Under the pieces are notes generated by a model. It saw only the letters and a list, made by a program, of their open reading frames with translations, was not told the origin of the DNA and did not search any database. 64,000 nucleotides of DNA, taken from the NCBI GenBank assembly GCA_910588955.1, contig CAJURQ010000012.1:1-64000 (forward strand). Reading direction: 5' to 3'. The translations under genes and the position numbers were made by a program. Shown in pieces: positions 42,821 through 51,595 of this stretch. The stretch's first letter is position 1. Every line of letters starts with the position of its first letter. The stretch is from an uncultured Lachnospiraceae bacterium (lineage in GTDB: Bacteria > Bacillota > Clostridia > Lachnospirales > Lachnospiraceae).

Positions 42821-43864
42821 ATAGTTTAAACGTTCCACAGCGGGGGCATAGCCCCCGCATTTTTTGTAATACTTCCGCGCTTCCTCGATATGCCCGGTGC
42901 ACTCATAAATCACGCCGATATTGTAGTATGCCATATAGTTGTTCACCCCGTCCACGGAAAACTCTTCCATAGTGGCAGCTTTTTGAAATTCAGAGACGGC
43001 GTTCTCAAAGAGTCCGTTGTTCATGTAAATCAGTCCCATAAGAAAGACAAAATCCGCTCTTACTGCGAATACGTCATAAAGCTCGGAAAGCCCGAGCGCC
43101 TCCTGATTGCGCTTTAAGTCAAGAAGCGTGTAGCCGTATGATTCCACCATGGTTTTTACATAGTCAAGACCGGGGTCTACTTCCATAGAAAGTCCGGCGT
43201 CAAAGCTTTCAAAAGCCTTTTCGGCGTCCCCCAGCCTGCGGTAACTCTGTCCGAGCTGGAAATAGAGGTAGGGGTCGGATCCTTCCCTCTCAAGCTGGGC
43301 TTGGAGAAGGACGATGTTGCGGCGGGATTTTTCCTGCATATCCGCCTCCGTCTCGTCATAGCCGACATGGAGAATAGTGACAGGAGCGTCATAAACAGAT
43401 TTTACTTTGTCGTCGCGGCGTTCCAGCTGTTCGTGCACCGCTCCCACAAAGTGGAAATTTCTGCGGTCGGCAATACGGCTTACCCGTGTCAGCTCGTAGG
43501 AAATTTGACCGCCTCGCAGGAAACGGCTTCGGATCAGAATACGCCCCGCGTGATCCGGATAATGCTCCATACAGCGTGCAAGCGCAGATACATCCAGTTG
43601 CTCCATATATTCGTCACAATCAAGGGAAAGTATCCAATCATGGGAGGCTTTCTGTACACAGAAATTTTTGGCGGCGCTGAAATCGTCGCACCAGTCGAAG
43701 TGATAAATGCGGTCGGTGTATTTTCGGGCAATCTCCACGGTATGGTCCGTGGAGCCGGTGTCTGTCAGCACAAGCTCGAAACCGTAGGCTGACAGACGTT
43801 GCAGGCATTCCCCGATATGTTTTTCCTCATTTTTAGCGATGATACATACAGACAGCGGGAACAA
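42812..43864 (-). CDS. GT2 glycosyltransferase with TPR repeats (copy 2)
   Basis: 350 residues from TTG 43864, chosen because AAGGAG lies 6 bases upstream; an ATG 15 bases earlier (43879) is an alternative. GT-A domain: PLSVCIIAKNEEKHIGECLQRL, DTGSTDHTVEIARKY, WILSLDCDEYME (DxD-like, near 80). TPR-like repeats fill residues about 190-345 (YLYFQLGQSYRRLGDAEKA). Close paralogue of the upstream gene. Such two-domain enzymes are thought to act on surface glycans or protein glycosylation in Clostridia; acceptor unknown. Its 3' end overlaps glgP by 9 bp. Confidence 0.85.
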   Translation of the reverse strand: MFPLSVCIIAKNEEKHIGECLQRLSAYGFELVLTDTGSTDHTVEIARKYTDRIYHFDWCDDFSAAKNFCVQKASHDWILSLDCDEYMEQLDVSALARCMEHYPDHAGRILIRSRFLRGGQISYELTRVSRIADRRNFHFVGAVHEQLERRDDKVKSVYDAPVTILHVGYDETEADMQEKSRRNIVLLQAQLEREGSDPYLYFQLGQSYRRLGDAEKAFESFDAGLSMEVDPGLDYVKTMVESYGYTLLDLKRNQEALGLSELYDVFAVRADFVFLMGLIYMNNGLFENAVSEFQKAATMEEFSVDGVNNYMAYYNIGVIYECTGHIEEARKYYKKCGGYAPAVERLNYLP

Positions 43865-43890
43865 GATTTCTCCTTTCATGTAATAGGAAA

Positions 43891-44955
43891 TTAGGCGTTT
43901 TCCCCGGCGGAAAGCTCTCTGAGCCGCCTGATGGCGGGCTCGTAATCTCTGCATTTTTTATAGTAGGATTTCGCCTGTTCCATTTCGCCCATATTCTCGT
44001 AAATTTCGGCGAGATGGAAATTGGCGCGGTAGCTGTTGACGCCCGTGCGGGAGTAAGCGGTGAGCGTGGTAGCCTTTTTAAATTCCTCGATTGCCTTGGC
44101 ATACTCGCCCTTTTTCTGGTAGAGCATTCCCATCAGGAAGACAAAATCCGCCCGGTGGGAGAAGAGGTCGTACTTGTCCCGGAGCGTCATTGCCGTGTCG
44201 TATTTTGCCAGGTCCATCAGGCAGTAACCGTAAGTTTCCGCCATACTCTGCACAAAATCGGAATTGGGATCCGCGTTTAGATCAAGCCCGAGTTTGTAAT
44301 AGTGAGCCGCCTTTTCCATGTCGTTTAAGGATATGTAATTCTGACCGAGCTGGAAATAAATATAGGGGCTGGGACCTTTCAGTGTCAGGTCATGCAGCAG
44401 CATTTCCAGATTTCTCGTGGCGCGCATACGTTTGTCGGATTCACTCACATAGCCCTCGTGGTAAAAGGTGAGGGGGATGGGAAAAGTGTCCGGCTCCTTG
44501 CCCTGCATGGTGCGCACCTGCTCGTGTATACTACCCTCGAAATGGCAGTAATTTTTGTTGAAGAGTCTGCCGATACGCTCTGACATGATGGAACGCGAAC
44601 CCTGCACGGTGTAGGGATTGTTGCGCGTAAGCATACCGACGGCTTCGCGCCGCCCTGTGAGAGAGTCCTCAAGCTGTGCAAGATTGACATTTTCCAGATA
44701 TTCGTCGCAGTCGATAATGAGCACCCAGTCGTTTGCTGCCTGTTGGATGGAAAAATTTCTCGCGCTGCTGAAATCCTCGCACCATGCGAAGTGAAAGATT
44801 TTGTCTGCGTATTTGTGAGCGATCTCCACGGTGCGGTCCACAGAGCCGGTGTCCACCACTATGATCTCAAAGCGGCAGGGACGAAGTCTTTTCAGACATT
44901 CTTCAATATGGTTATCTTCATTTTTGGCAATCATGCACACGGAAACGGGTAACAT
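43891..44955 (-). CDS. GT2 glycosyltransferase with TPR repeats (copy 1)
   Basis: 354 residues. GT-A domain at 1-200 with LPVSVCMIAKNEDNHIEECL, VDTGSVDRTVEIAHKY and DWVLIIDCDEYLENV. TPR helices from about 215, including YIYFQLGQNYISLNDMEKAAHYYKLGL and ADFVFLMGMLYQKKGEYAKA. Good ribosome-binding site AGGTGTTACT. Duplicate of the following gene with the same domain order. Transfers a sugar from a nucleotide donor; donor and acceptor not deducible from sequence alone. UDP-galactopyranose mutase is nearby, so galactofuranose-containing polymers are possible. Confidence 0.87.
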   Translation of the reverse strand: MLPVSVCMIAKNEDNHIEECLKRLRPCRFEIIVVDTGSVDRTVEIAHKYADKIFHFAWCEDFSSARNFSIQQAANDWVLIIDCDEYLENVNLAQLEDSLTGRREAVGMLTRNNPYTVQGSRSIMSERIGRLFNKNYCHFEGSIHEQVRTMQGKEPDTFPIPLTFYHEGYVSESDKRMRATRNLEMLLHDLTLKGPSPYIYFQLGQNYISLNDMEKAAHYYKLGLDLNADPNSDFVQSMAETYGYCLMDLAKYDTAMTLRDKYDLFSHRADFVFLMGMLYQKKGEYAKAIEEFKKATTLTAYSRTGVNSYRANFHLAEIYENMGEMEQAKSYYKKCRDYEPAIRRLRELSAGENA

Positions 44956-45234
44956 AGTAACACCTCTTTTGTGATTTATTCAAGTTATGTTTATTTTAGC
45001 ACCTTCTTCCCGTGGCGACAATACGGATTTTATGGGAGGAGAGAGTGGATTTATTGTTCTTTTTGTACAAAAAGTACAAAAATGAAAGGGAAAACATGAT
45101 GAAGATGACGATATTCCGTTTAGAGATAGCGGTAGGTGTTCCCTTTTTGGGGGGAAATATGGTATACTGTCTTTGAACAGAGAGGAGAAGACCTCTTCTC
45201 ATCAAGAAAATAATACATGATAAGGAGGTCTATT

Positions 45235-45576
45235 ATGACAAAGGCAGAAATCTTAAAGGCAGAAATTTTAAAGCAGCATAAGAGTGTCAGGCAGTTTGCG
45301 ATTGAGATGGAAATACCGTACTCTACGTTAGTTACCGCGCTCGACAGGGGTATAGAGGGGATGGCTTACGGTACAGTGATCCGTATGTGCGACAGGCTGA
45401 ACCTGAATCCCGTAGATTTCACACCTATTAACCAGAAGAGCCTGCTTGGCGGCAAGATCATGGAAAACCGCGTCATGCAGTACTATGTGAAGCTGAATAA
45501 AACAGGGCGAAAGAAAGCGCTGGAGCTGATGGAAGATTATGCGCAGCTTGATAAGTATAAGGCGACAGAGGAATAA
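45235..45576 (+). CDS. Cro/CI-type helix-turn-helix regulator
   Basis: 113 residues from the ATG at 45235 (AAGGAGGTCTATT upstream; an ATG 18 bases earlier has none). HTH near residues 14-60: KSVRQFAIEMEIPYSTLVTALDRG then VIRMCDRLNLNP. The N-terminus contains a repeated AEILK unit. C-terminal helix of unknown role. It starts 2 bp before and likely shares a message with glf. TATACT near 45163 may be its -10. Confidence 0.82.
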   Translation: MTKAEILKAEILKQHKSVRQFAIEMEIPYSTLVTALDRGIEGMAYGTVIRMCDRLNLNPVDFTPINQKSLLGGKIMENRVMQYYVKLNKTGRKKALELMEDYAQLDKYKATEE

Positions 45577-45578
45577 GA

Positions 45579-46715
45579 ATGAATTATGAATATCTGATCG
45601 TGGGCGCAGGGCTGTACGGCTCTGTGTTCGCCCACGAGATGCACGAACAGCGCCGGCATGTGCGCCTGATTGACAGAAGGCAGCATATTGCCGGCAATAT
45701 TTATACCGAGGAAGTGGAAGGCATACAGGTGCACTGTTACGGTGCGCATATTTTTCATACTTGTGACAGAAAGATATGGGATTATGTAAACCGATTTGCG
45801 GAGTTCAACCACTATATCAATTCGCCGGTGGCGCGTTTTGGGGAGGAGCTGTACAACCTTCCTTTTAATATGAATACCTTTAACAAAATGTGGGGCGTGG
45901 TGACGCCGGCACAGGCGAGGGAAAAAATTGCGGAACAGATTGCGGATCTGCATATTACAGAGCCGAAAAATCTGGAGGAACAGGCGCTTTCTCTGGTGGG
46001 GCGGGATGTGTACGAGAAACTTGTAAAGGGCTACACCGAGAAACAGTGGGGCAGGAACTGTACGGAGCTGCCCGCCTTTATCATCAGGAGGCTGCCTCTC
46101 CGTTTTACCTATGATAATAATTATTTCAATGACCGGTATCAGGGGATTCCCGTGGGCGGCTATACCGTAATGGTAGAGAAAATGCTGGAGGGCATTGAGG
46201 TGACTACGGGCGTATCCTACCGGGAGTTTGTGACGGAGGAGGAGCGGGACGGCAGGCTTTGTGTGACGGACCGGGACGGCAATACTTATGATAAGGTGCT
46301 GTACACGGGAATGATCGACGAGTTTTTTGATTTCGCGCTAGGGCATCTGGAATACCGTTCCCTGCGGTTTGAGACGGAGACGCTTCCTGACTGCGATAAT
46401 TATCAGGGCAACGCGGTGGTGAACTACACGGAACGCGAAATCCCCTATACGAGAATCATCGAGCACAAGCATTTCGAGTTCGGTACACAGCCCGGCACGG
46501 TGATCACCAGAGAGTATCCGGCTGTCTGGAAAGATGGGGAGGAACCCTACTATCCGATCAACGACGAGAAAAACGAAAAGCTGATGGAGAAGTATACGGA
46601 GCTTGCGAAGACGAAGCCGTACGTCATGTTTGGCGGGCGGCTTGGGCAGTACCGCTATTATGACATGGACAAGGTGATCGCGCAGGCACTTGAGGCGGCG
46701 GAAAAAGAAGAATAG
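45579..46715 (+). CDS. glf: UDP-galactopyranose mutase
   Basis: 378 residues. FAD enzyme that interconverts UDP-galactopyranose and UDP-galactofuranose for cell-surface galactan. FAD-binding GAGLYGS at 9-15, IDRRQHIAGN near 30-39, YGAHIFHT near 55-62, and the terminal FGGRLGQYRYYDMDKVI are diagnostic. Intact. Follows the HTH regulator by 2 bp; no other galactan gene is adjacent except the GT2 pair on the other strand. Confidence 0.95.
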   Translation: MNYEYLIVGAGLYGSVFAHEMHEQRRHVRLIDRRQHIAGNIYTEEVEGIQVHCYGAHIFHTCDRKIWDYVNRFAEFNHYINSPVARFGEELYNLPFNMNTFNKMWGVVTPAQAREKIAEQIADLHITEPKNLEEQALSLVGRDVYEKLVKGYTEKQWGRNCTELPAFIIRRLPLRFTYDNNYFNDRYQGIPVGGYTVMVEKMLEGIEVTTGVSYREFVTEEERDGRLCVTDRDGNTYDKVLYTGMIDEFFDFALGHLEYRSLRFETETLPDCDNYQGNAVVNYTEREIPYTRIIEHKHFEFGTQPGTVITREYPAVWKDGEEPYYPINDEKNEKLMEKYTELAKTKPYVMFGGRLGQYRYYDMDKVIAQALEAAEKEE

Positions 46716-46853
46716 CTCAGCACGCGCCATTCGCAAAAAGAAGTTAATTTTTATACAGGCAGAGTATTGACAAGAAACGGTACTCTGCCTATAATATTCC
46801 TTGATAGTTTGAATATCAAAGTATTAGAAGCTCAAATAAAACGGAGGCGCCCT

Positions 46854-48470
46854 ATGAATTGGAATGAAGCGAACAGGGAACTGGACAGGAGAAGAGAGAG
46901 AGCTTTGCTTGGCGGCGGTCAGAGCAAAATTGACAAACAGCACGCTAACGGCAAACTGACGGCGAGGGAGCGGATCGAGATGCTGCTTGACCCCGGCACC
47001 TTTGTGGAGGTGGACGGCTTTTTGGAGTCCCGTATCGATGATTTTGATCTGGATAAGAGACGCGTGCCCGGCGACGGCGTGGTGACGGGGTACGGTGAGA
47101 TCGACGGCAGACAGGTGTTCGTGGCGAGTGAGGACTTTACGGTGATTGGCGGTACGCTCGGCGAGTATCACTCCTTTAAAATCTGCCGCATTCAGGACAT
47201 GGCGATGGAGATGAAGGCGCCCCTGATCTGTATAAACGACAGCGGCGGCGCGAGAATCGAGGAGGGAATTTCCTCCCTGAGCGGCTACAGCGGCATGTTC
47301 TTACGGCATACGAAAGCGTCCGGCGTGATCCCGCAGATCGCGGTGATACTCGGACCCTGCTCCGGCGGCGCCTGCTATGCGCCCGCCATCTGTGACTTTA
47401 TCTTTATGGTGAAGGACATCTCGAAGATGTTTATCACCGGACCGAACGTGGTGAAGACGGTCATCAACGAGGAAGTTTCGGTGGAGGAACTGGGGGGCGC
47501 GGAAGTGCACGCGAAGAAGAGCGGCGTGTCACACTTTACCTACGACACGGAAAACGAGTGCCTGATGGGCGTGAGAAAGCTGCTTTCCTATCTGCCGAGC
47601 AACTGGACGGAGAAACCTCCCGTGGTGAATACGCCGGAGCGGCAGAGTATACCTTCCCGTGTGGGGAGAGTTTTCGGCAGGGGCGAGAGTGTGAGACAGG
47701 ACAACGCCCTGAAAGCAAAGGCGGCGAAACTCAAGGATATCGTGCCGGATAATTCCCGTCACGCCTATGACGTGAAGGAAGTGATCGACTGTATCGTGGA
47801 TGAGGGAAGTTTTTTCGAGGTGCAGAAGGAGTTCGCGACCAACGCGGTAGTGGGATGGTGCCGCATGGAGGGTAAGGTTGTCGGCATTGTGGCGAATCAG
47901 CCGAACTCTATGGGCGGTTCCCTCGATTACCACGCGTCCGATAAGATAGCGCGGTTTATCCGCTTCTGCGACTGCTTTAACATACCGCTCGTCACGCTGA
48001 TCGACGTGCCCGCATTCCTGCCCGGAACGGCGCAGGAGCACAACGGTATCATCCGCCACGGCGCGAAGATACTCTATGCCTACTCGGAGGCAACCGTGCC
48101 GAAGATTTCGCTGATTATGCGCAAAGCATATGGCGGCGCATATATTGCCATGAACTCTAAGGAGATGGGCGCGGATATTGTCTACGCGTGGCCCATCGCT
48201 GAGATCGCCGTGATGGGGGCGGACGGCGCGGTCAACATCGCCTTCAAGAGAAAGATCAAGGCGGCGGCTGACCCCGAGGCAATGCGCGCCCAGTGCAAGC
48301 AGGAGTACGAGGATAGGTTCCTAAATCCCTACGTTGCCGCGTCCAGAGGCTACGTCAACGAGGTCATCAAACCCGAGGAGACGAGGGATGCGCTTCTGAA
48401 AGCGCTGAGAGGACTCAAAAACAAGCAGGCGGAGAATCCCAAGAAGAAACACGGGAATATTCCGCTGTAG
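46854..48470 (+). CDS. Acyl-CoA carboxylase, carboxyltransferase subunit
   Basis: 538 residues from the ATG at 46854 (ACGGAGG upstream). Biotin-dependent carboxyltransferase of the propionyl-/methylmalonyl-CoA type. N-terminal domain: KLTARERIEMLLDPGTFVEVD, INDSGGARIEEG, GPCSGGACYAPA. C-terminal domain: IDVPAFLPGTAQEHNGIIRHGAK and AYGGAYIAMNS. Both crotonase folds are present. No biotin carrier, membrane decarboxylase or biotin carboxylase gene is next to it, so partner subunits lie elsewhere. A structured inverted repeat follows the stop. Confidence 0.9.
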   Translation: MNWNEANRELDRRRERALLGGGQSKIDKQHANGKLTARERIEMLLDPGTFVEVDGFLESRIDDFDLDKRRVPGDGVVTGYGEIDGRQVFVASEDFTVIGGTLGEYHSFKICRIQDMAMEMKAPLICINDSGGARIEEGISSLSGYSGMFLRHTKASGVIPQIAVILGPCSGGACYAPAICDFIFMVKDISKMFITGPNVVKTVINEEVSVEELGGAEVHAKKSGVSHFTYDTENECLMGVRKLLSYLPSNWTEKPPVVNTPERQSIPSRVGRVFGRGESVRQDNALKAKAAKLKDIVPDNSRHAYDVKEVIDCIVDEGSFFEVQKEFATNAVVGWCRMEGKVVGIVANQPNSMGGSLDYHASDKIARFIRFCDCFNIPLVTLIDVPAFLPGTAQEHNGIIRHGAKILYAYSEATVPKISLIMRKAYGGAYIAMNSKEMGADIVYAWPIAEIAVMGADGAVNIAFKRKIKAAADPEAMRAQCKQEYEDRFLNPYVAASRGYVNEVIKPEETRDALLKALRGLKNKQAENPKKKHGNIPL

Positions 48471-48478
48471 CAAATAGA

Positions 48479-48592
48479 GTGCGTCATGACAGGGTAAGCT
48501 GCTGCTCCTGCGCAAACTCGCACCCACCTCACTTCGTGAGCTCGGTGCTCAAACAGTGCTTCGGAACGGCATCTTACCCTGTCATGACGCAC
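48479..48592 (+). repeat. 20-bp perfect inverted repeat element after carboxylase
   Basis: GTGCGTCATGACAGGGTAAG at 48479-48498 pairs fully with 48573-48592. The 74-bp interior holds GCACC-...-GGTGC, CTCAC-TTC-GTGAG and TGCGC/GCG-like pairs, so it folds into several arms. There is no T run. Starts 8 bp after the stop codon. Similar in style to the family B elements. Confidence 0.7.
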
Positions 48593-48636
48593 AGATACTG
48601 TATTGGAATGGGAATGTGATAAGAAGGCGGTGGCAT

Positions 48637-48844
48637 ATGACGATAATGGAAGAAGTGAACAACGGAGAAATTATCCAGAGAGGAATTGAAGACTTTAGAG
48701 ATGTACAGAGGTACATGTTATTAGCTCGTAAAGAAAACGCCACCGAAACATTATGCTGAGTTAAAAGAAAAATATACTTCTTTAAAAGCGTTGCTTAGCA
48801 GTTTAGGTGTGAATATGGCAGACATTGACAGAATCAAAGAGTAA
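48637..48844 (+). pseudogene. Small frameshifted hypothetical gene
   Basis: ATG 48637 opens MTIMEEVNNGEIIQRGIEDF and stops at 48759 after a short foreign tail. A continuation in another frame reads PPKHYAELKEKYTSLKALL, then NMADIDRIKE to 48844. The second half looks like a genuine conserved end, so one indel near 48735-48745 probably broke a 68-residue gene. A terminator follows at once. Confidence 0.55.
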
Positions 48845-48883
48845 AAAACAAGTAGGGAAGATTTTCCCCACTTGTTTTCTTTA
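48845..48883. terminator. Bidirectional terminator before FliD-like gene
   Basis: Stem AAAACAAGT/ACTTGTTTT with inner GGGAA/TTCCC, T tail on the plus strand. Serves the broken 48637 gene and the converging FliD-like gene. Confidence 0.75.
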
Positions 48884-50194
48884 GCAATAACTATTGAACA
48901 TCATCCCACTATACGCACTCGTGATATAGGGGCTTGCGAAATTCTTCCCCGGATTCTTGTAAGCCACGATCACGTTATTGACATAGTGCATCGGGTCCAA
49001 AGAAACCTGATTCGACTTGCGAAGGATGGAGTTCGTGAAGCCTTTCATGGAGGAGAACGCTTCCTTAGCGTCGTCGCTCGTTGCCTTCTGGCGGAGTACG
49101 TTATTATCCACCTCCAGAGTGCCGTCCAGATTCAGATTCAGTCCCGCGGAGGTGAGCCCCTTCGCATATACTCTCGCCACGCTGCTCATCTCATGGAAGA
49201 GACGGTCGCTCTTAGGCTGTACGCCGCTGTACTCGGAAACCGCCTGCAGGAAAGAGTTATATCCTCTTACAAGCGTATTGATATTCTCGGCGAGAGATTC
49301 CACATCCGTCTTGATGCCGATCGAAGCGGTTTCGCCCTCCTCGCTGCTCACGCCCTTGAACTGTAACTCGTAGGTGTGGTCCAAGGTGTAGTGGTTGTTG
49401 GTGGAAGAGCGCTCCTCCCCGTTTACAAGAAACGAGGCGTTCGCCGCCGGGGATGCGATATAGTCGAGTCCCAGATAATCCACCACGCCCGCCGTCTTGC
49501 TGGTGCGCTGGTCGGAAATGTGGAACTGCATCTTCTTGCCTTCCTTTAGTCCGGTGGCGTCCGATTCCATCCGCAGTGCGCTGCCGCCGTTTTCGTCGTC
49601 AATGACCTGTGCCGACATGCCGATGTTTGCGTTGGTAATCAGCCGGGAAAGGCGAGCCTGCACATCCCTGTTCGTGTCGCTTGCCTTGATGCTGAACTGG
49701 AACTCGTAGCTCAAATCTTCGATCCCTACGTCGAAAGAGTAGGTGTTGGGAGCAAGAGCGGCAGGTTCGTCAGCGGGAAGGAATTTTCCCAGATTGATCT
49801 GCGACGTAGCGAGACTCTGCACTTCAACCTCATAGGAGGGGAAGTCGTCGTCCGGCTTTTTAGAGCCGATATACTTTGCGGTGGCGATTTCTTCGTTGCT
49901 GGAATAAGCTACTTTTTTGTTCAGCAGCTCTTCCTCGTCGAGACCGCCGAGAGACGCAATGGTATTGCGAAGCTCTCTGGCATTTTCCTTTATGCCTACT
50001 GCAAATTCCCGGGATTCCTTACTGGTGTCGAGAATGAACAACGGCGATTCCTTGTTCATCTTGACAATCGAATTATATACGCTGCGAAGCTCGCTCTTCT
50101 TATGGGTGTCATAAGGCGTGCTCGACTTCGGCGCATAGGTCGTCATATAGAAATTATAGACGTTGTTTAAATTGTGAATGGTGTTGTAAGCCAT
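48881..50194 (-). CDS. FliD-like flagellar cap protein
   Basis: 437 residues from the ATG at 50194 (AAAGGAGGGCTC upstream). The central and C-terminal parts fit flagellar hook-associated protein 2: YEVEVQSLATSQINLGKFL near 119-137, LSRLITNANIGMSAQVIDD, the VVDYLGLDYI, A-ASFLVNGEE, STNN string near 238-262, and VESLAENINTLVRGYNSFL near 300. No export or other flagellar gene is within the window. The N-terminal MAYNTIHNLNNVYNFYMTTY differs from motile FliD. It may be an orphan or a non-flagellar surface protein. Confidence 0.65.
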   Translation of the reverse strand: MAYNTIHNLNNVYNFYMTTYAPKSSTPYDTHKKSELRSVYNSIVKMNKESPLFILDTSKESREFAVGIKENARELRNTIASLGGLDEEELLNKKVAYSSNEEIATAKYIGSKKPDDDFPSYEVEVQSLATSQINLGKFLPADEPAALAPNTYSFDVGIEDLSYEFQFSIKASDTNRDVQARLSRLITNANIGMSAQVIDDENGGSALRMESDATGLKEGKKMQFHISDQRTSKTAGVVDYLGLDYIASPAANASFLVNGEERSSTNNHYTLDHTYELQFKGVSSEEGETASIGIKTDVESLAENINTLVRGYNSFLQAVSEYSGVQPKSDRLFHEMSSVARVYAKGLTSAGLNLNLDGTLEVDNNVLRQKATSDDAKEAFSSMKGFTNSILRKSNQVSLDPMHYVNNVIVAYKNPGKNFASPYITSAYSGMMFNSYC

Positions 50195-50224
50195 GAGCCC
50201 TCCTTTCTTCCGTGAAAGCATAAC

Positions 50225-50262
50225 AGATACCTCCTGCGGCTCTCCGTAGCCTGCAAGGTATC
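50225..50262 (-). promoter_or_regulatory. Hairpin in 5' leader of FliD-like gene
   Basis: Three-part stem AGATACC/GGTATCT, TGC/GCA, GGCT/AGCC, 30 bp upstream of the start codon on the minus strand. Could be a translation-control hairpin or, read on plus, a terminator (TTTT follows). Confidence 0.5.
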
Positions 50263-50433
50263 TTTTGTGGGCGTTCCTACCTAATTATTATATTGGTGTC
50301 TCCATTTTACCACTTTTTTCACGAAGAATGCAAGTATTTCCGTAATTATTATATATATCGTATGAAGATGGCATTTCGTTAAGGGGGTTTATGAAAAAAG
50401 TGAGAGATTTAGGGAAAAAATACAAAAAAGCGG

Positions 50434-50462
50434 TTGACTTAAAGCACGCCGTATGATATATT
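50434..50462 (+). promoter_or_regulatory. Promoter of rpmG-secE-nusG-rplK-rplA
   Basis: TTGACT at 50434-50439 and TATATT at 50457-50462 with a 17-bp spacer, 100 bp before rpmG. Confidence 0.75.
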
Positions 50463-50561
50463 GTGTGAGCGAGAAGAGAATAAGGTCTTTTTTTTATGCT
50501 CAAAAAATGAGAGAAAGATATAAGATCAAACGAATCGTAATACAGGTGGAGGTGGCAAGAT

Positions 50562-50711
50562 ATGCGCACAAGAATCACATTGGCATGTACGGAATGTAAA
50601 CAGCGTAACTACAATACGACAAAGGATAAGAAGACGCATCCCGACAGGATGGAAATCAAGAAGTATTGCAGATTCTGCAGGAAGCATACTCTGCATAAGG
50701 AGACGAAGTAA
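50562..50711 (+). CDS. rpmG: 50S ribosomal protein L33
   Basis: 49 residues: MRTRITLACTECKQRNYNTT and KKYCRFCRKHTLHKETK. Four Cys in two pairs (CTEC and CRFC) show the zinc-binding C+ form. Start behind GGTGGAGGTGGCAAGAT. First gene of the transcription-translation operon; the usual clostridial order. Confidence 0.95.
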   Translation: MRTRITLACTECKQRNYNTTKDKKTHPDRMEIKKYCRFCRKHTLHKETK

Positions 50712-50744
50712 ACGCTCGTCGTTTGAAAAAGGAGATATTGAGCT

Positions 50745-50957
50745 ATGGCAGATTCTGCGAAAAAAGATAAGAAAGCAGTCAAATTTTTTGACGGCGTGAA
50801 GGCTGAGTTTAAAAAGATCAGCTGGCCCGATAAGGATTCCCTCCTGAAACAGTCTGTTGCAGTCGTTGTGATTTCCCTTGTGGTAGGGGCGATTATCACA
50901 ATATTGGATTTTGGTCTGCAGTACGGCGTGGATTTCATTACTACACTGAAATTTTAA
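50745..50957 (+). CDS. secE: Preprotein translocase subunit SecE
   Basis: 70 residues. Short cytosolic N-terminus with the conserved KAEFKKISWPDKDSLLKQS and one membrane helix (VAVVVISLVVGAIITILDF) that clamps the SecY channel. Typical single-helix Gram-positive form. 33 bp after rpmG and 39 bp before nusG. Confidence 0.95.
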   Translation: MADSAKKDKKAVKFFDGVKAEFKKISWPDKDSLLKQSVAVVVISLVVGAIITILDFGLQYGVDFITTLKF

Positions 50958-50996
50958 GACAGTTTCTTCATTTTTGGCAAGACAGGGAGGGTCCGT

Positions 50997-51515
50997 ATGG
51001 CAGAGGCGAATTGGTATGTTGTGCATACTTATTCCGGATATGAGAATAAGGTAAAAGCCAACATAGAGAAAACGATCGAGAACAGACATCTGGAGGAAGA
51101 GATTCTGGAGGTCAGAGTGCCTATGCAGGACGTCACGGAGCTGAAAAACGGCGCGCGCAAGACCGTTCAGAAAAAGATGTTCCCCGGGTATGTTTTGATT
51201 AATATGATTATGAATGACGACACATGGTATGTCGTGAGAAACACCAGAGGTGTGACGGGTTTCGTGGGACCGGGGAGCAAGCCGGTGCCGCTCACGGAAG
51301 CGGAGATGAAGCCTCTCGGCATCAAGGTGGAAAATATGAGCGTCGATTTCGCGGAGGGCGACACTATCGCGGTAGTTGCAGGCGTCTGGAAGGATACCGT
51401 AGGCGTTGTGCAGAGAATCGACTATGGCAAACAGACTGCCACGATCAATGTGGAGCTGTTTGGAAGAGAGACTCCCGTGGAGATCAGCTTTGCGGAAGTT
51501 CGTAGTATGCGGTAG
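50997..51515 (+). CDS. nusG: Transcription termination/antitermination protein NusG
   Basis: 172 residues. NGN domain 1-105 (NWYVVHTYSGYENKVKANIE, FPGYVLINMIMND) and a KOW domain at about 120-172 (FAEGDTIAVVAGVWKDTVG). Binds RNA polymerase, tunes pausing and links it to ribosomes or Rho. GACAGGGAGGGTCCGT gives the ribosome-binding site. Core gene. Confidence 0.96.
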   Translation: MAEANWYVVHTYSGYENKVKANIEKTIENRHLEEEILEVRVPMQDVTELKNGARKTVQKKMFPGYVLINMIMNDDTWYVVRNTRGVTGFVGPGSKPVPLTEAEMKPLGIKVENMSVDFAEGDTIAVVAGVWKDTVGVVQRIDYGKQTATINVELFGRETPVEISFAEVRSMR

Positions 51516-51595
51516 ATATTTAACCCGCTTTCGGGCGGTTTAAATAGGTGGGAGCCGAGAGGCGTCCGAACCACAATATTATAGGAGGTGCCGAA

